DNA of 64,000 nucleotides from Prochlorococcus sp. AG-418-M08 (lineage in GTDB: Bacteria > Cyanobacteriota > Cyanobacteriia > PCC-6307 > Cyanobiaceae). The stretch spans positions 1 through 64,000 of the forward strand of contig QCMG01000008.1 in assembly GCA_003213955.1 (NCBI GenBank). The letters are read 5' to 3'. A program made the position numbers and the translations under genes. Below, in pieces: positions 14,866 through 22,726 of this stretch (position 1 is the first letter of the stretch; each line of letters starts with the position of its first letter). The notes beneath the pieces are model-generated. The model did no database searches. It was not told the DNA's origin and saw only the letters and a list, made by a program, of their open reading frames with translations.

Positions 14866-15651
14866 TTATTTACGAAGTTTAGGAATCAAAAGAGATGCGA
14901 CACAAATAACACTAATTGCAGGTCCAGGCGACAAATTAAAGACTATAGAGAGAATAAAGCCCAAAAGTGAGATACATAATCCAAAAAATGAAGACCTCAT
15001 CATTGCAATTCTTAAACTATGAGCCTTATTAAGCCCTAAAAGTGTTGGGGTAGAAAGAAGAGCAATTACAAGAATTACTCCCACTGCTGACATTGAACTA
15101 ACAATTACTAATGCCGTTGTAAAACTCAAAGCAAGATTTAATAAAGAAACGTTTATACCACTCGCGGATGCACCTTCTGGATCTAATCCAACATAAACAA
15201 CCTTTTCATATCCAAAAGTCATTAAAAGTATAAATACTAAAAAAGCAATTATTGTTCTAAGTAAATCTCCAAAATTTGCAGTCAATAAATCGCCAAATAA
15301 TACTGCCTCCAAATCGATCCTTATTCCAAGTAAAGGGATTATAAGGACCCCAAATCCAAGCATTCCAGCGAGAATAGTATTCATAACTGCTTCATAATTT
15401 TCACTTTTTCTATTAGTTAAACTTTCCGCAATTACTGAGCCCAGAAGACCACTTATAACACCACCAATTGAGGGGTGAATTCCAAGCGCTAATGCGAGAG
15501 CAAGTCCAGGCAACACACAATGAGAGATTAAATTAACTTGTAATAATCTCTTATGAGTGATTAATACAGTTCCCATAGCTGGGCATAAAATCCCGGAGAA
15601 TATAGTTATTATTAATGGAACCAGCCACCAGTTGTTATTTATAAAAGACAT
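14866..15651 (-). CDS. znuB: zinc ABC transporter permease ZnuB
   Basis: 261 residues with about eight hydrophobic helices, the ABC-3 (metal uptake) permease family. Landmarks are GTVLITHKRLLQVNLISHCVLPGLA near 27-52 and the C-terminal helices around SAVGVILVIALLSTPTLLG. It forms the membrane channel for zinc delivered by ZnuA and powered by ZnuC. It lies downstream of znuC on the same strand, but zur sits between them on the other strand. Its start is only 17 bases from the zur start, so a znuB-specific promoter would have to overlap zur. Manganese transport is possible in this family; the neighbours argue for zinc. Confidence 0.9.
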   Translation of the reverse strand: MSFINNNWWLVPLIITIFSGILCPAMGTVLITHKRLLQVNLISHCVLPGLALALALGIHPSIGGVISGLLGSVIAESLTNRKSENYEAVMNTILAGMLGFGVLIIPLLGIRIDLEAVLFGDLLTANFGDLLRTIIAFLVFILLMTFGYEKVVYVGLDPEGASASGINVSLLNLALSFTTALVIVSSMSAVGVILVIALLSTPTLLGLNKAHSLRIAMMRSSFFGLCISLLGFILSIVFNLSPGPAISVICVASLLIPKLRK

Positions 15652-15668
15652 TATTCGAATGATTCGGT

Positions 15669-16103
15669 ATGATCAAAAATACGGGACAAAAAAAGATTTC
15701 GGAAACAATGGTAACTAAGTCTGACATTACCAAAAGACAAGAACAACTTCTTGAAGAACTTAATAAATGTGAGGATGAATTGACTGGTCAAGAGTTGCAT
15801 AGACAATTGATAGAAAGCGGAAAGGCTATGGGACTGACGACTGTTTACAGGAATCTTCAAGTTCTGATAAAGCATGGCTTAATACGTTCTAGACATCTCC
15901 CAACTGGAGAGGTTCTGTACACTCCAGTAGACAGAGATATTCATCATTTGACCTGTGTTCAATGTGGTGAGACATCAAAAATGGAAGGATGCCCGGTAAA
16001 AGATATTCATACACCCAAAACAAATCCAAAGAAATTCCAATTGTTGTTTCATACCCTCGAGTATTTCGGGCTTTGCCAAAACTGTTATCAAGCTCAGAAT
16101 TAA
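15669..16103 (+). CDS. zur: zinc uptake regulator Zur (Fur family)
   Basis: 144 residues. A winged-helix DNA-binding domain contains GLTTVYRNLQVLIKHGLI (55-72), and the C-terminal metal domain contains His92/His93, Cys96-x2-Cys99 and Cys136-x2-Cys139. These are the zinc ligands of Zur proteins. Among Fur members the zinc role is set by the neighbours znuA, znuB and znuC. The expected action is repression of zinc-uptake genes when zinc is sufficient, by binding palindromes such as the one at 16987-17003. A second in-frame Met at residue 14 (15708) is a likely alternative start and would leave room for a promoter. It lies antisense between znuC and znuB. Confidence 0.88.
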   Translation: MIKNTGQKKISETMVTKSDITKRQEQLLEELNKCEDELTGQELHRQLIESGKAMGLTTVYRNLQVLIKHGLIRSRHLPTGEVLYTPVDRDIHHLTCVQCGETSKMEGCPVKDIHTPKTNPKKFQLLFHTLEYFGLCQNCYQAQN

Positions 16104-16116
16104 AAAGGAACATTCT

Positions 16117-16887
16117 CTAATCACAGAAATTATTTTCGTTTATAGAGCTAATGTTTATTGCCTCTAATTTATCTTGTATTTGGTCAGGACTACCAACTGC
16201 CAAAACACTTTTATCAAGAACGATTACTTGATCATAGTTATTTAAAGAATCGCCCCAATCATGGCTACTTACGAGCAAAGAAAGTCCGGCATCGGCAAGT
16301 TGACGAACAATTTTAAGAAAATCCTCCTTTGCAGGTGGGTCCAAAGCTGCACAAGGTTCATCTAAAAGAAATATTTTTGCCGGGGACATAAGAGTTTTTG
16401 CTAATAGAGCTCTTTGCTGCTGTCCTCCTGAAAGAGAATCGAGTCTTCTATTCGCCAAACTTGCAATGCCTACTCTCTGCATTGTCGCCTCTAATTCACA
16501 ACATTTATTAATCCAAGAATTAGGATATGCTAGAAGAGTCTTAATTTGAAATGGGTTATTACTTCTTGATTTTGAATACTTTATTTGACCAAGAGATACC
16601 AACTTTTCAACTGTAATGGGGAACTTCCAATTCATAGAACTTCTTTGAGGCATAAGTGCCACAAGAGCTCTAGATCTATATAAATTTTCACCATCAATTT
16701 TTATTTCGCCTTTATCTGGAGTATTTTGTCCTTGCAAAATTCTCAAAAGAGTTGATTTACCTGCGCCGTTTGGGCCAACTAACGCTGTTAGAGTTCCAGG
16801 TTTAATCTCAACCGATACCTTATTCAAAACTGGCTTACTTTTTTTTGCGTATGCAAAGGTTAAATTTTCAGCGACTAAAGTAGCCAT
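16117..16887 (-). CDS. znuC: zinc ABC transporter ATP-binding protein ZnuC
   Basis: 256 residues. Walker A GPNGAGKST at 38-46, signature LSGGQQQRA at 152-160, Walker B LLDEP with Glu177, and a switch histidine in SSHDWGD. It hydrolyses ATP to drive zinc import through ZnuB. An insertion at about 105-130 (YSKSRSN...WINKC) matches the cyanobacterial metal-ABC branch. It is divergent from znuA and shares that promoter region. It precedes zur (opposite strand) and znuB (same strand). Confidence 0.9.
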   Translation of the reverse strand: MATLVAENLTFAYAKKSKPVLNKVSVEIKPGTLTALVGPNGAGKSTLLRILQGQNTPDKGEIKIDGENLYRSRALVALMPQRSSMNWKFPITVEKLVSLGQIKYSKSRSNNPFQIKTLLAYPNSWINKCCELEATMQRVGIASLANRRLDSLSGGQQQRALLAKTLMSPAKIFLLDEPCAALDPPAKEDFLKIVRQLADAGLSLLVSSHDWGDSLNNYDQVIVLDKSVLAVGSPDQIQDKLEAINISSINENNFCD

Positions 16888-16925
16888 TAATTAATCTTTT
16901 AAAAAAGTCACTTTACAAGCTTACC

Positions 16926-16948
16926 AATAATACAAGTTGCGTATTATT
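16926..16948. promoter_or_regulatory. inverted repeat in the znuC/znuA divergent promoter
   Basis: Perfect 8-bp arms AATAATAC / GTATTATT with a 7-base spacer. It lies about 40 bases upstream of the znuC start. It does not match the Zur palindrome nearby, so it may bind another regulator or be a structured leader element; its role is unknown. Confidence 0.4.
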
Positions 16949-16986
16949 TTCATAACATTTGATACCTTCACTTGTCAGAGATAATG

Positions 16987-17003
16987 AAAATGATTATCAT
17001 TTT
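16987..17003. promoter_or_regulatory. Zur-box-type operator upstream of znuA
   Basis: Perfect palindrome AAAATGAT-T-ATCATTTT (8-1-8). Fur-family Zur sites have a TGATnATnATTATCA-like palindrome, and this ATGATTATCAT core fits. It lies 20 bases before the znuA start, over the expected promoter, where bound Zur would block transcription. zur itself lies 900 bases away. Confidence 0.75.
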
Positions 17004-17023
17004 TATGTATTTAATTATTTTTC

Positions 17024-18565
17024 ATGTCAATTTTTAAAAGACTTTTAACAAATAAAAAAGGTTCGAGTAAGTCAATTATTAAAAATTCCGTAATCGCAGG
17101 AACAATTATATTTTCTGGTTTTGGGCAGGATGTTATGGCTAAAGGAAAGTCATATGTAGCAGTAGAGCCACTAGTTTGTGATTTAGTTAAATCAATTGCA
17201 TTACCATCTGACGAAGTTACATGCTTAGTAGATAGAAAACAAGATGTTCATGACTTAAAGATCAATCCAAGGCAAGCTCAATTACTAAATAGCGCAGATA
17301 AAGTATTTACTCTTGGTAAAGAAATGACTCCAAGTATGAGAAATTGGGAAAATAAAAAGAATACTGTTGTTATAGGTGTTAGTGCAATAGACGTAGATGA
17401 TCATTCTGATCATGGAGGTCATGATGATCACTCAGACCATGGTGGACATGACGATCATTCTGAACATTCAGCTAAAGTAGATGATCATTCTGATCATGGA
17501 GGACATGATGATCATTCAGACCATGGAGGACATGATGATCATGCTGAAGGTGCTTTCGAATGGGCAGGCAAATTTCAACTTTCTAAGGGTTCTTACAAAT
17601 GGTCATTTGAAAAAGTCGATGGAGAATATGCAGATCCTGCAATGAAGATGGTGATTCTCAAATCTAATGACATAGAAGGGTCTGAAGATTTAGCTAAAGA
17701 ATTATTAGGATCTAAAGACTCAATAAGCAGAAAAAATGATGGTACGTTGATAGCAAGTAATAAAGCTTTTGTTCTTAACTTTGATCAAAGAAAAGAAAGT
17801 ACTGTTTTTAACGTGGATATCAAAGAAGATGGTCAATATATATTTTTTACTGAACACATGCCTTTTGAGTTTGAAGCAACTCAACACTTTTTTAAAGACG
17901 TTTCAAATAGTGATGTAGAACCAATAGCACAAGTTCCAGACGAAGGTGAGGGGCATCATCATCATGACCATGGAGGTCTAGATCCACATGTATGGCATGA
18001 TCCACATAACATCATAAAAATGGGAGATCTTATAAGCAAAAGTTTAAAGAAAGATATTTCAGTTTTTAATAGAGGTGACAGAAAACTAATTAATGAAAGA
18101 TTCGAAAAAGCTGATTCTCTCTTAGAAGGCTTAGATAGTTGGATCGTCGAACAAGTAAGTTCTATTCCTGAGGAAAACAGAGTAATTGTCTCTAAACACA
18201 AAGCGATGGAATACTACGGGGATGCATTTGGTTTTGAAACCATTAGTTTACTTGACTTTCTTGGAGACTCCTCAAGCTTAAGGCCAGGCAACATAAGTTC
18301 TACTTTAAAAATGTTAGATGAAGAGAAAGTTCAGGCATTATTTCCTGAACAAATTCCAGCATCTAAGTTATTAAGGAACTTAAGTAGACAAAGTTCAGTT
18401 CCTTTAGCTTCTAATCAAATATTTGTTGATGGATTAATGATGGATGGTAATACGGTTTCAGTAGCTGTTCACAATACTTGTACAATTGTTGATTCATTAG
18501 GTGGAAGCTGTGATAAAGAATCTGGCTCCAATCTTGAGTCTGAATGGTACAAACTTTCAGATTAA
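17024..18565 (+). CDS. znuA: zinc-binding protein ZnuA with His-rich repeats and an inserted domain
   Basis: 513 residues, much longer than the usual ~300. The two ZnuA lobes flank an insert. The N-lobe (43-123) contains His76 in DVHDLKINPRQ. A His/Asp repeat (124-176) follows, and then an extra domain (177-305) that begins FEWAGKF and has FTEHMPFEFE at 275-284. A HHHHDH patch (311-316) precedes the C-lobe with DPHVWHDPH (320-328) and His392 in KHKAMEYYGD. The N-terminus (1-39) is an export signal. It captures zinc in the periplasm for ZnuBC. The extra domain resembles one in the CobW protein encoded next. Likely Zur-controlled from 16987. Confidence 0.9.
   Translation: MSIFKRLLTNKKGSSKSIIKNSVIAGTIIFSGFGQDVMAKGKSYVAVEPLVCDLVKSIALPSDEVTCLVDRKQDVHDLKINPRQAQLLNSADKVFTLGKEMTPSMRNWENKKNTVVIGVSAIDVDDHSDHGGHDDHSDHGGHDDHSEHSAKVDDHSDHGGHDDHSDHGGHDDHAEGAFEWAGKFQLSKGSYKWSFEKVDGEYADPAMKMVILKSNDIEGSEDLAKELLGSKDSISRKNDGTLIASNKAFVLNFDQRKESTVFNVDIKEDGQYIFFTEHMPFEFEATQHFFKDVSNSDVEPIAQVPDEGEGHHHHDHGGLDPHVWHDPHNIIKMGDLISKSLKKDISVFNRGDRKLINERFEKADSLLEGLDSWIVEQVSSIPEENRVIVSKHKAMEYYGDAFGFETISLLDFLGDSSSLRPGNISSTLKMLDEEKVQALFPEQIPASKLLRNLSRQSSVPLASNQIFVDGLMMDGNTVSVAVHNTCTIVDSLGGSCDKESGSNLESEWYKLSD
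17393..17548 (+). repeat. 84-bp tandem duplication coding His/Asp-rich zinc-binding repeats
   Basis: Two copies (17393-17476 and from 17477) encode VDDHSDHGGHDDHSDHGG-type 28-residue units, ending SEHSAK in the first and AEG in the second. The third-base differences between copies are few, so the duplication is fairly recent or kept similar. It lies inside znuA. The His/Asp clusters probably bind and buffer zinc. Confidence 0.85.
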
Positions 18566-18642
18566 ATTTTTCTAATAAAAACGGTTTTCATTTCTTATTA
18601 TTACTATTATTAAGCTATTGTTTATTTAGTAAAAATCAGTAA

Positions 18643-19992
18643 ATGAGCATCAAAGATAAAGTTCCCGTAACCATCCTCACTGGATTCTTAGGTTCAGGGA
18701 AGACTACTTTGCTTAATAGAATTTTAAGTGAAGAGCACGGGAAAAGAATAGCCGTAATTGAGAATGAATACGGTGAAGTAGGTATAGATCAAGGTCTCGT
18801 AATTAATGCCGATGAAGAAGTATTTGAGATGTCAAACGGGTGCATTTGTTGTACTGTTCGTGGCGATTTAATAAGAGTCCTTGGCAACCTTATGAAAAGA
18901 AGAGATAAGTTTGACTATGTTTTAGTAGAAACTACAGGATTAGCAGATCCAGGCCCAGTTGCTCAGACTTTTTTCATGGATGAAGAGATTAGTTCTGAAT
19001 TTACTCTTGATGGAATTGTGACTTTAGTTGATGCTGCACATATTGATCAACAGCTAGGCAGGAGTGACGAAAGTTCAGAACAAGTGGCATTTGCAGATGT
19101 TCTTGTCCTTAATAAAACTGATTTAGTCTCTGATGATGCATTAGATACCCTTGAATCAAGATTGAGAGATATGAATCGAATGACTCGCATTATTAGAGCC
19201 GAGAATGCCAAAGTACCAATTGAAACAGTCTTAAATCTAAGTGCATTTGATCTCGATCAGATCCTTAAACGCAGACCAACATTTCTTGAACCAGAATATC
19301 CTTTTGAATGGACGGGTGTTTATGATCTAGATCCAGGTAAATATGAATTAATTCTAGAAGAAGGACCCGATCCAGAAATGTCCCTAGTAGCTCTCGTTAA
19401 CCAAGGTGAGAGTGAGGAAGAACTTAAAGATGGTGCTGAATCCTCCGTAAGACTTTATGCAGAAAATGCTAATACTTTGGAGCCTGGAAATACTGTCCCA
19501 TATGGAGAACATGTAAATCTAAAATTGGAGAATAAAGGAAATAAATCCTTCATCCTTAACATAGAAAAGCCATCAAAAATAGGTTTGTTTACACAGCACA
19601 CTGCTGAAGAATTTAATATGAAAGTCATTAAAAGTGACGAAAATAAAGAGATTCCATTTAATACTGAAAGGTTCTGGCAAGCAGAGCATGAACATGATGA
19701 TGAAGTAGGCTCAATTGCTATAGAGCGTTTTGGAGATGTTGACCCAGAAAAACTAAATACTTGGATGGGAAGGCTTCTCTCAGAAAAAGGGGTGGACATA
19801 TTTAGAACTAAAGGTTTCATAAGTTACTCAGGCAACCCAAGGCGAATAGTTTTCCAGGGGGTACACATGTTATTTACTGCACAACCTGACAAAGAATGGG
19901 GTAACGAACCTCGTAGAAATCAACTTGTTTTTATCGGTAGAAATTTAAATGAGAAAGAGATGCAAGAAGGCTTTGATAAATGCCTGATATAG
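18643..19992 (+). CDS. CobW/COG0523-type zinc GTPase with an inserted extra domain
   Basis: 449 residues against ~320-360 for the family. Walker A GFLGSGKTT at 14-22, the metal-site motif C67-x-C69-C70, NKTD at 157-160 and a C-terminal CobW_C domain at about 355-445. Between the GTPase and the CobW_C domain, residues 221-330 form an added domain (FEWTGVYDL, PDPEMSL, GLFTQHTAEEF) that resembles the insert in ZnuA. A small acidic/His patch (AEHEHDDEVG) follows. COG0523 GTPases deliver or allocate metals to client proteins. Gene order makes zinc the likely metal. It is followed by the WD40 gene with 13 bases of overlap. Confidence 0.85.
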   Translation: MSIKDKVPVTILTGFLGSGKTTLLNRILSEEHGKRIAVIENEYGEVGIDQGLVINADEEVFEMSNGCICCTVRGDLIRVLGNLMKRRDKFDYVLVETTGLADPGPVAQTFFMDEEISSEFTLDGIVTLVDAAHIDQQLGRSDESSEQVAFADVLVLNKTDLVSDDALDTLESRLRDMNRMTRIIRAENAKVPIETVLNLSAFDLDQILKRRPTFLEPEYPFEWTGVYDLDPGKYELILEEGPDPEMSLVALVNQGESEEELKDGAESSVRLYAENANTLEPGNTVPYGEHVNLKLENKGNKSFILNIEKPSKIGLFTQHTAEEFNMKVIKSDENKEIPFNTERFWQAEHEHDDEVGSIAIERFGDVDPEKLNTWMGRLLSEKGVDIFRTKGFISYSGNPRRIVFQGVHMLFTAQPDKEWGNEPRRNQLVFIGRNLNEKEMQEGFDKCLI

Positions 19993-21053
19993 AACCATTT
20001 AGCCCAAGAGGCATGTTCCATGAAGGATGGACTGCTGAAGTTAGCGATTATGCCATAGCATGTGGCTGGGCTCTTAAAGGGAAACAATTTATTGTTGGCG
20101 ACGTTGCGGGTGGTATTTTTGCATTCGAAGGAGATACTGGAAAAATTATCTGGAAAAAAGAAAATACACACTCTGGTGGTCTACTAGCAATGGCAATTCA
20201 TCCAGAGGGTGAAATTTTTGCAACATCAGGTCAGGATGGGAATGTTCAAATTTGTAATTGCCAGGAAGGTAAAGTTATTAAAACACTTAATCTTGGTAAG
20301 GGTTGGGTAGAACACCTCAAGTGGTCTAATGATGGTTTATTTCTAGCGATAGCTACCTCAAAAAAAGTATATGTTTTTAATGAAATTGGTGAAGAGAAAT
20401 GGATCTCAGAAGACCATCCAAGCACAGTAAGTGCAATAACATGGTCAAATAAAAATGAGCTAGCAACTGCTTGCTACGGCAGAGTGACATTCTTTGACAT
20501 AGTTAATAATAAAACGAATCAAAAACTCGAATGGCAAGGATCATTGGTATCTATGGAATTAAGCCCTGATGGAGATATAGTCGCCTGTGGGAGTCAAGAC
20601 AATTCAGTTCATTTTTGGAGAAGATCAACAGGAATGGATGCTGAAATGACTGGATACCCTGGAAAACCAAGTCACCTTTCTTTTGATGACAGCGGAAAAT
20701 TATTAGCTACTAGCGGCAGTGAAAGAATTACAGTATGGAGCTTTATAGGAAATGGTCCAGAAGGGACTATGCCAGGAGAGCTATGTCACCATACAGAACC
20801 CATTTCGAGCCTAGCCTTTTCAAATAAAGGTATGCTTGTAGCCTCAGGATCTAGAGATGGTTCTGTTGTCGCAAGTTTCCTCAAAAATGACGGCAATGGG
20901 GATCCCGTTGGAGCTGCATTCGCAGGAGATTTAGTAGGGGCAATATCTTGGAGACCTGATGATTGCGCACTTGCAGCAGTCAATGCAAAAGGTGTTGTAA
21001 ATGTATGGAAATTTAAAGTTCGTACTAACCTTTTTTCTAAAGGATTTAAATAA
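19980..21053 (+). CDS. WD40-repeat protein linked to the zinc locus, 357 aa
   Basis: A beta-propeller of about seven blades. Repeats end in W-x-x-like or DG-x-V motifs (SGQDGNVQICN, VACGSQDNSVHFWRR, VASGSRDGSVVASF). No signal peptide or enzymatic domain, so it is likely a cytosolic scaffold. Its start overlaps the CobW-type gene by 13 bases, which implies translational coupling and a joint function in zinc handling. The partner is unknown. It could dock the GTPase to its client. Confidence 0.8.
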   Translation: MPDIEPFSPRGMFHEGWTAEVSDYAIACGWALKGKQFIVGDVAGGIFAFEGDTGKIIWKKENTHSGGLLAMAIHPEGEIFATSGQDGNVQICNCQEGKVIKTLNLGKGWVEHLKWSNDGLFLAIATSKKVYVFNEIGEEKWISEDHPSTVSAITWSNKNELATACYGRVTFFDIVNNKTNQKLEWQGSLVSMELSPDGDIVACGSQDNSVHFWRRSTGMDAEMTGYPGKPSHLSFDDSGKLLATSGSERITVWSFIGNGPEGTMPGELCHHTEPISSLAFSNKGMLVASGSRDGSVVASFLKNDGNGDPVGAAFAGDLVGAISWRPDDCALAAVNAKGVVNVWKFKVRTNLFSKGFK

Positions 21054-21072
21054 AAATTAGAAAATTATAAAA

Positions 21073-21228
21073 TTACCAATAGTTAGCTTTTAAATGTCTT
21101 TCCATACAAATGACCTCACAGTCATTATCTATTCCTTTTGGGTGTATATCGCAATATGAGAGACATTGAAAATATTCGTCTATAGGATTTGATTTATCAG
21201 TTTTACTAACTTCTTTCGAATGATTCAT
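21073..21228 (-). CDS. small Cys-rich protein, 51 aa
   Basis: ATG at 21226-21228, TAA at 21073-21075. Four cysteines: FQCLSYCDIHP and DCEVICME. The spacing C-x3-C ... C-x3-C resembles a helical hairpin with two disulphides or a metal site. Soluble, no signal peptide. It converges on the WD40 gene. Composition is convincing for a gene. Role unknown; a zinc link by position is only a guess. Confidence 0.6.
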   Translation of the reverse strand: MNHSKEVSKTDKSNPIDEYFQCLSYCDIHPKGIDNDCEVICMERHLKANYW

Positions 21229-21409
21229 AAAAGATTTCCTCAAATATTTAAAATTAAGATAGTCGAATTAAATATCAAAAGAAATAAGCAAAACTTACTA
21301 AAAAATCTTCAAAAAAAAAACAGCAATTGATTACTACTTTCGGACATTTTTAAACAAAAAGCAATGCGTATAAAAACGGATTGTCTTTAGAGAAATATTT
21401 GCTTAATTT

Positions 21410-21415
21410 TATATT
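21410..21415 (+). promoter_or_regulatory. possible -10 box (TATATT)
   Basis: TATATT at 21410-21415, about 7 bases before the start of the candidate structured RNA. No convincing -35 at the usual 17-base spacing, as is common in this genus. Confidence 0.35.
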
Positions 21416-21419
21416 GTTG

Positions 21420-21730
21420 AGTTCTAGGGGGTCTTTCAAAATGATCGATAGCCTGCCTGAAATTTCGGAGTAAATCGAACTAATTTAATTAACTGCTCCA
21501 ATTATTTTTTATTAATGTCTAAGCTTCCTTCTTCTGCATCGTTTAGGTGCCCCCTTGAGAAACAAGCTTAATTCTAGAGTTTTTGCCCCAGTTAAAGACA
21601 ATTAGTTAATTTTGATGAGCATTAGCTGAATGAAGTTAGCAACAAGGATCCATGATTTAGGTGCGTTATTAACTTCAGTAAAAATATAAGTAAGAGATAA
21701 AAGAGGGCTTAATTTTTGCCCTCTTTTTTT
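21420..21730 (+). ncRNA. candidate structured non-coding RNA
   Basis: A 550-base gap without a coding frame holds a promoter-like TATATT, a G/C-richer structured stretch and a strong terminator on the plus strand. TTCTAGGGGG (21421-21430) can pair with CCCCCTTGAGAA (21551-21562), enclosing about 120 bases with local hairpins. The RNA would then run to the terminator at 21700-21730. The long imperfect stem is reminiscent of 6S RNA but I cannot confirm this. tmRNA and RNase P RNA landmarks are missing. Bases 21229-21409 show nothing else. Confidence 0.4.
21700..21730 (+). terminator. strong intrinsic terminator
   Basis: Perfect stem AAAGAGGGC / GCCCTCTTT with a loop of nine bases, followed by a long run of T on the plus strand. 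It ends transcription from the left, most likely that of the candidate RNA at 21420, before the zinc-ribbon gene. Confidence 0.85.
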
Positions 21731-21789
21731 TTAATAGGATGACTTTATTCTAGTTTTATAGATAATGATTAAAATAAAAAAATTTAAAA

Positions 21790-22074
21790 ATGGTTAGATA
21801 TTATTGCCCATATTGCAATCCTAAATATCAATTTCAAAAAGAATCCTTAAAAGGTAATTTGATTTGTGGCTTGTGCGGAGAGGATCTTGTAAAAAAACCA
21901 TTTATTAAATTGAACCAGATAATAGCTTTAATTGCTGTTTCATCATTACTTCTACCGTTAATATATACTTTTATTTTTTTAATTAAAAATCAAATAAATT
22001 CTCCTAAAAATAATTATCAAGCAAATAGTAATTTCATAATAATTAAAAGAAACAATTTCATAAGACAGTTTTAA
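21790..22074 (+). CDS. zinc-ribbon membrane protein, 94 aa
   Basis: An N-terminal treble-clef/ribbon (YYCPYCNPKYQF and ICGLCGEDL; C-x2-C twice) is followed by one or two helices (IIALIAVSSLLLPLIYTFIFLI, about 45-66) and a polar tail. The layout resembles small membrane proteins whose cytosolic ribbon binds zinc or iron. Function unknown. It lies after the terminator, so it is a separate unit. Confidence 0.65.
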   Translation: MVRYYCPYCNPKYQFQKESLKGNLICGLCGEDLVKKPFIKLNQIIALIAVSSLLLPLIYTFIFLIKNQINSPKNNYQANSNFIIIKRNNFIRQF

Positions 22075-22087
22075 AATTATCGAGAGG

Positions 22088-22321
22088 TCAACCTCTACAT
22101 AGTGATTTATTCAAACAAGAATTTTTTCTCTCAATATTTATTTGATTATCAAGAATTTTTAATTTGTTTTTATTATTTATTAATTCAATTTTTTGCCCAC
22201 AATGTTCATTGCAACCACCATTAAATAAATTATGTGCATATAAATTAGAAATATTTGTAATTAGTAAAAGAAAAATTATTTTATAAATTTGATAAAAATA
22301 AGACTTCATTTTTAATATCAT
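22088..22321 (-). CDS. small secreted Cys-rich protein, 77 aa
   Basis: Signal peptide to about residue 29 (IFLLLITNISNLYAH), then a short mature part with GGCNEHCGQ and, near the end, SCLNKSLCRG. Two C-x3-C/C-x4-C pairs could form disulphides or bind metal. Start at 22321 is weakly supported; a Met at residue 5 (22309) is the alternative. Not recognised. Confidence 0.55.
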   Translation of the reverse strand: MILKMKSYFYQIYKIIFLLLITNISNLYAHNLFNGGCNEHCGQKIELINNKNKLKILDNQINIERKNSCLNKSLCRG

Positions 22322-22352
22322 TTTCCCAGAATTAGTAAATAAATAATATCAG

Positions 22353-22589
22353 TTAATTCCAAGGAGTGTTTATAAGTCCCCAAATATCGAAGAAGAAAAA
22401 CAAAACTGCAATAACAACAAGATCCCATGCTCTTTCCCTAAAAGCCCAAGGAGCAATAAACACTTCTCCAAGCCCGTGAAGTGCGGCCCCTACTGGTAAA
22501 TGATCAAGAACCAGCAAACTGTGAGAGAGGATAAAAAGAAAGCTTGCAAAATATCTAAAAAAAACAAATTGCCAATTACTAGAACTCAT
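22353..22589 (-). CDS. small membrane protein, 78 aa
   Basis: Two helices with Phe/Trp-rich edges: about 8-28 (FFRYFASFLFILSHSLLVL) and 52-72 (ERAWDLVVIAVLFFFFDIWG). The loop HLPVGAALHGLGEVFIAPWAFRE looks conserved and holds two histidines. Not recognised; its codon use is less AT-rich than that of its small neighbours, which suggests a real gene under selection. Confidence 0.6.
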   Translation of the reverse strand: MSSSNWQFVFFRYFASFLFILSHSLLVLDHLPVGAALHGLGEVFIAPWAFRERAWDLVVIAVLFFFFDIWGLINTPWN

Positions 22590-22726
22590 AACTTTTAGAT
22601 TTTTAAGAAATATACTTCAATGATCAAAATAATTAAATAGATCAAGTTAAGAGATATTATTTTTGGTAGCCATAAATACGAATAAAGATTTGAAGCTCAA
22701 GTAAAAATTACTAAACGAAGAAATAA

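Noticed and set aside
15651-16113. Minus-strand open frames across zur
   Set aside because: Antisense to the conserved Zur protein; they show no protein motif.
17393-17560. Repeat array that could look like a CRISPR or satellite
   Set aside because: It is in frame inside znuA and codes His/Asp units; there are no spacers.
17962-18201. Minus-strand open frame inside znuA
   Set aside because: Antisense to the conserved C-lobe of ZnuA.
21420-21730. Reading the structured region as tmRNA or RNase P RNA
   Set aside because: I find no tag-peptide frame, no TTCGAAT-type T-loop and no P4 consensus.
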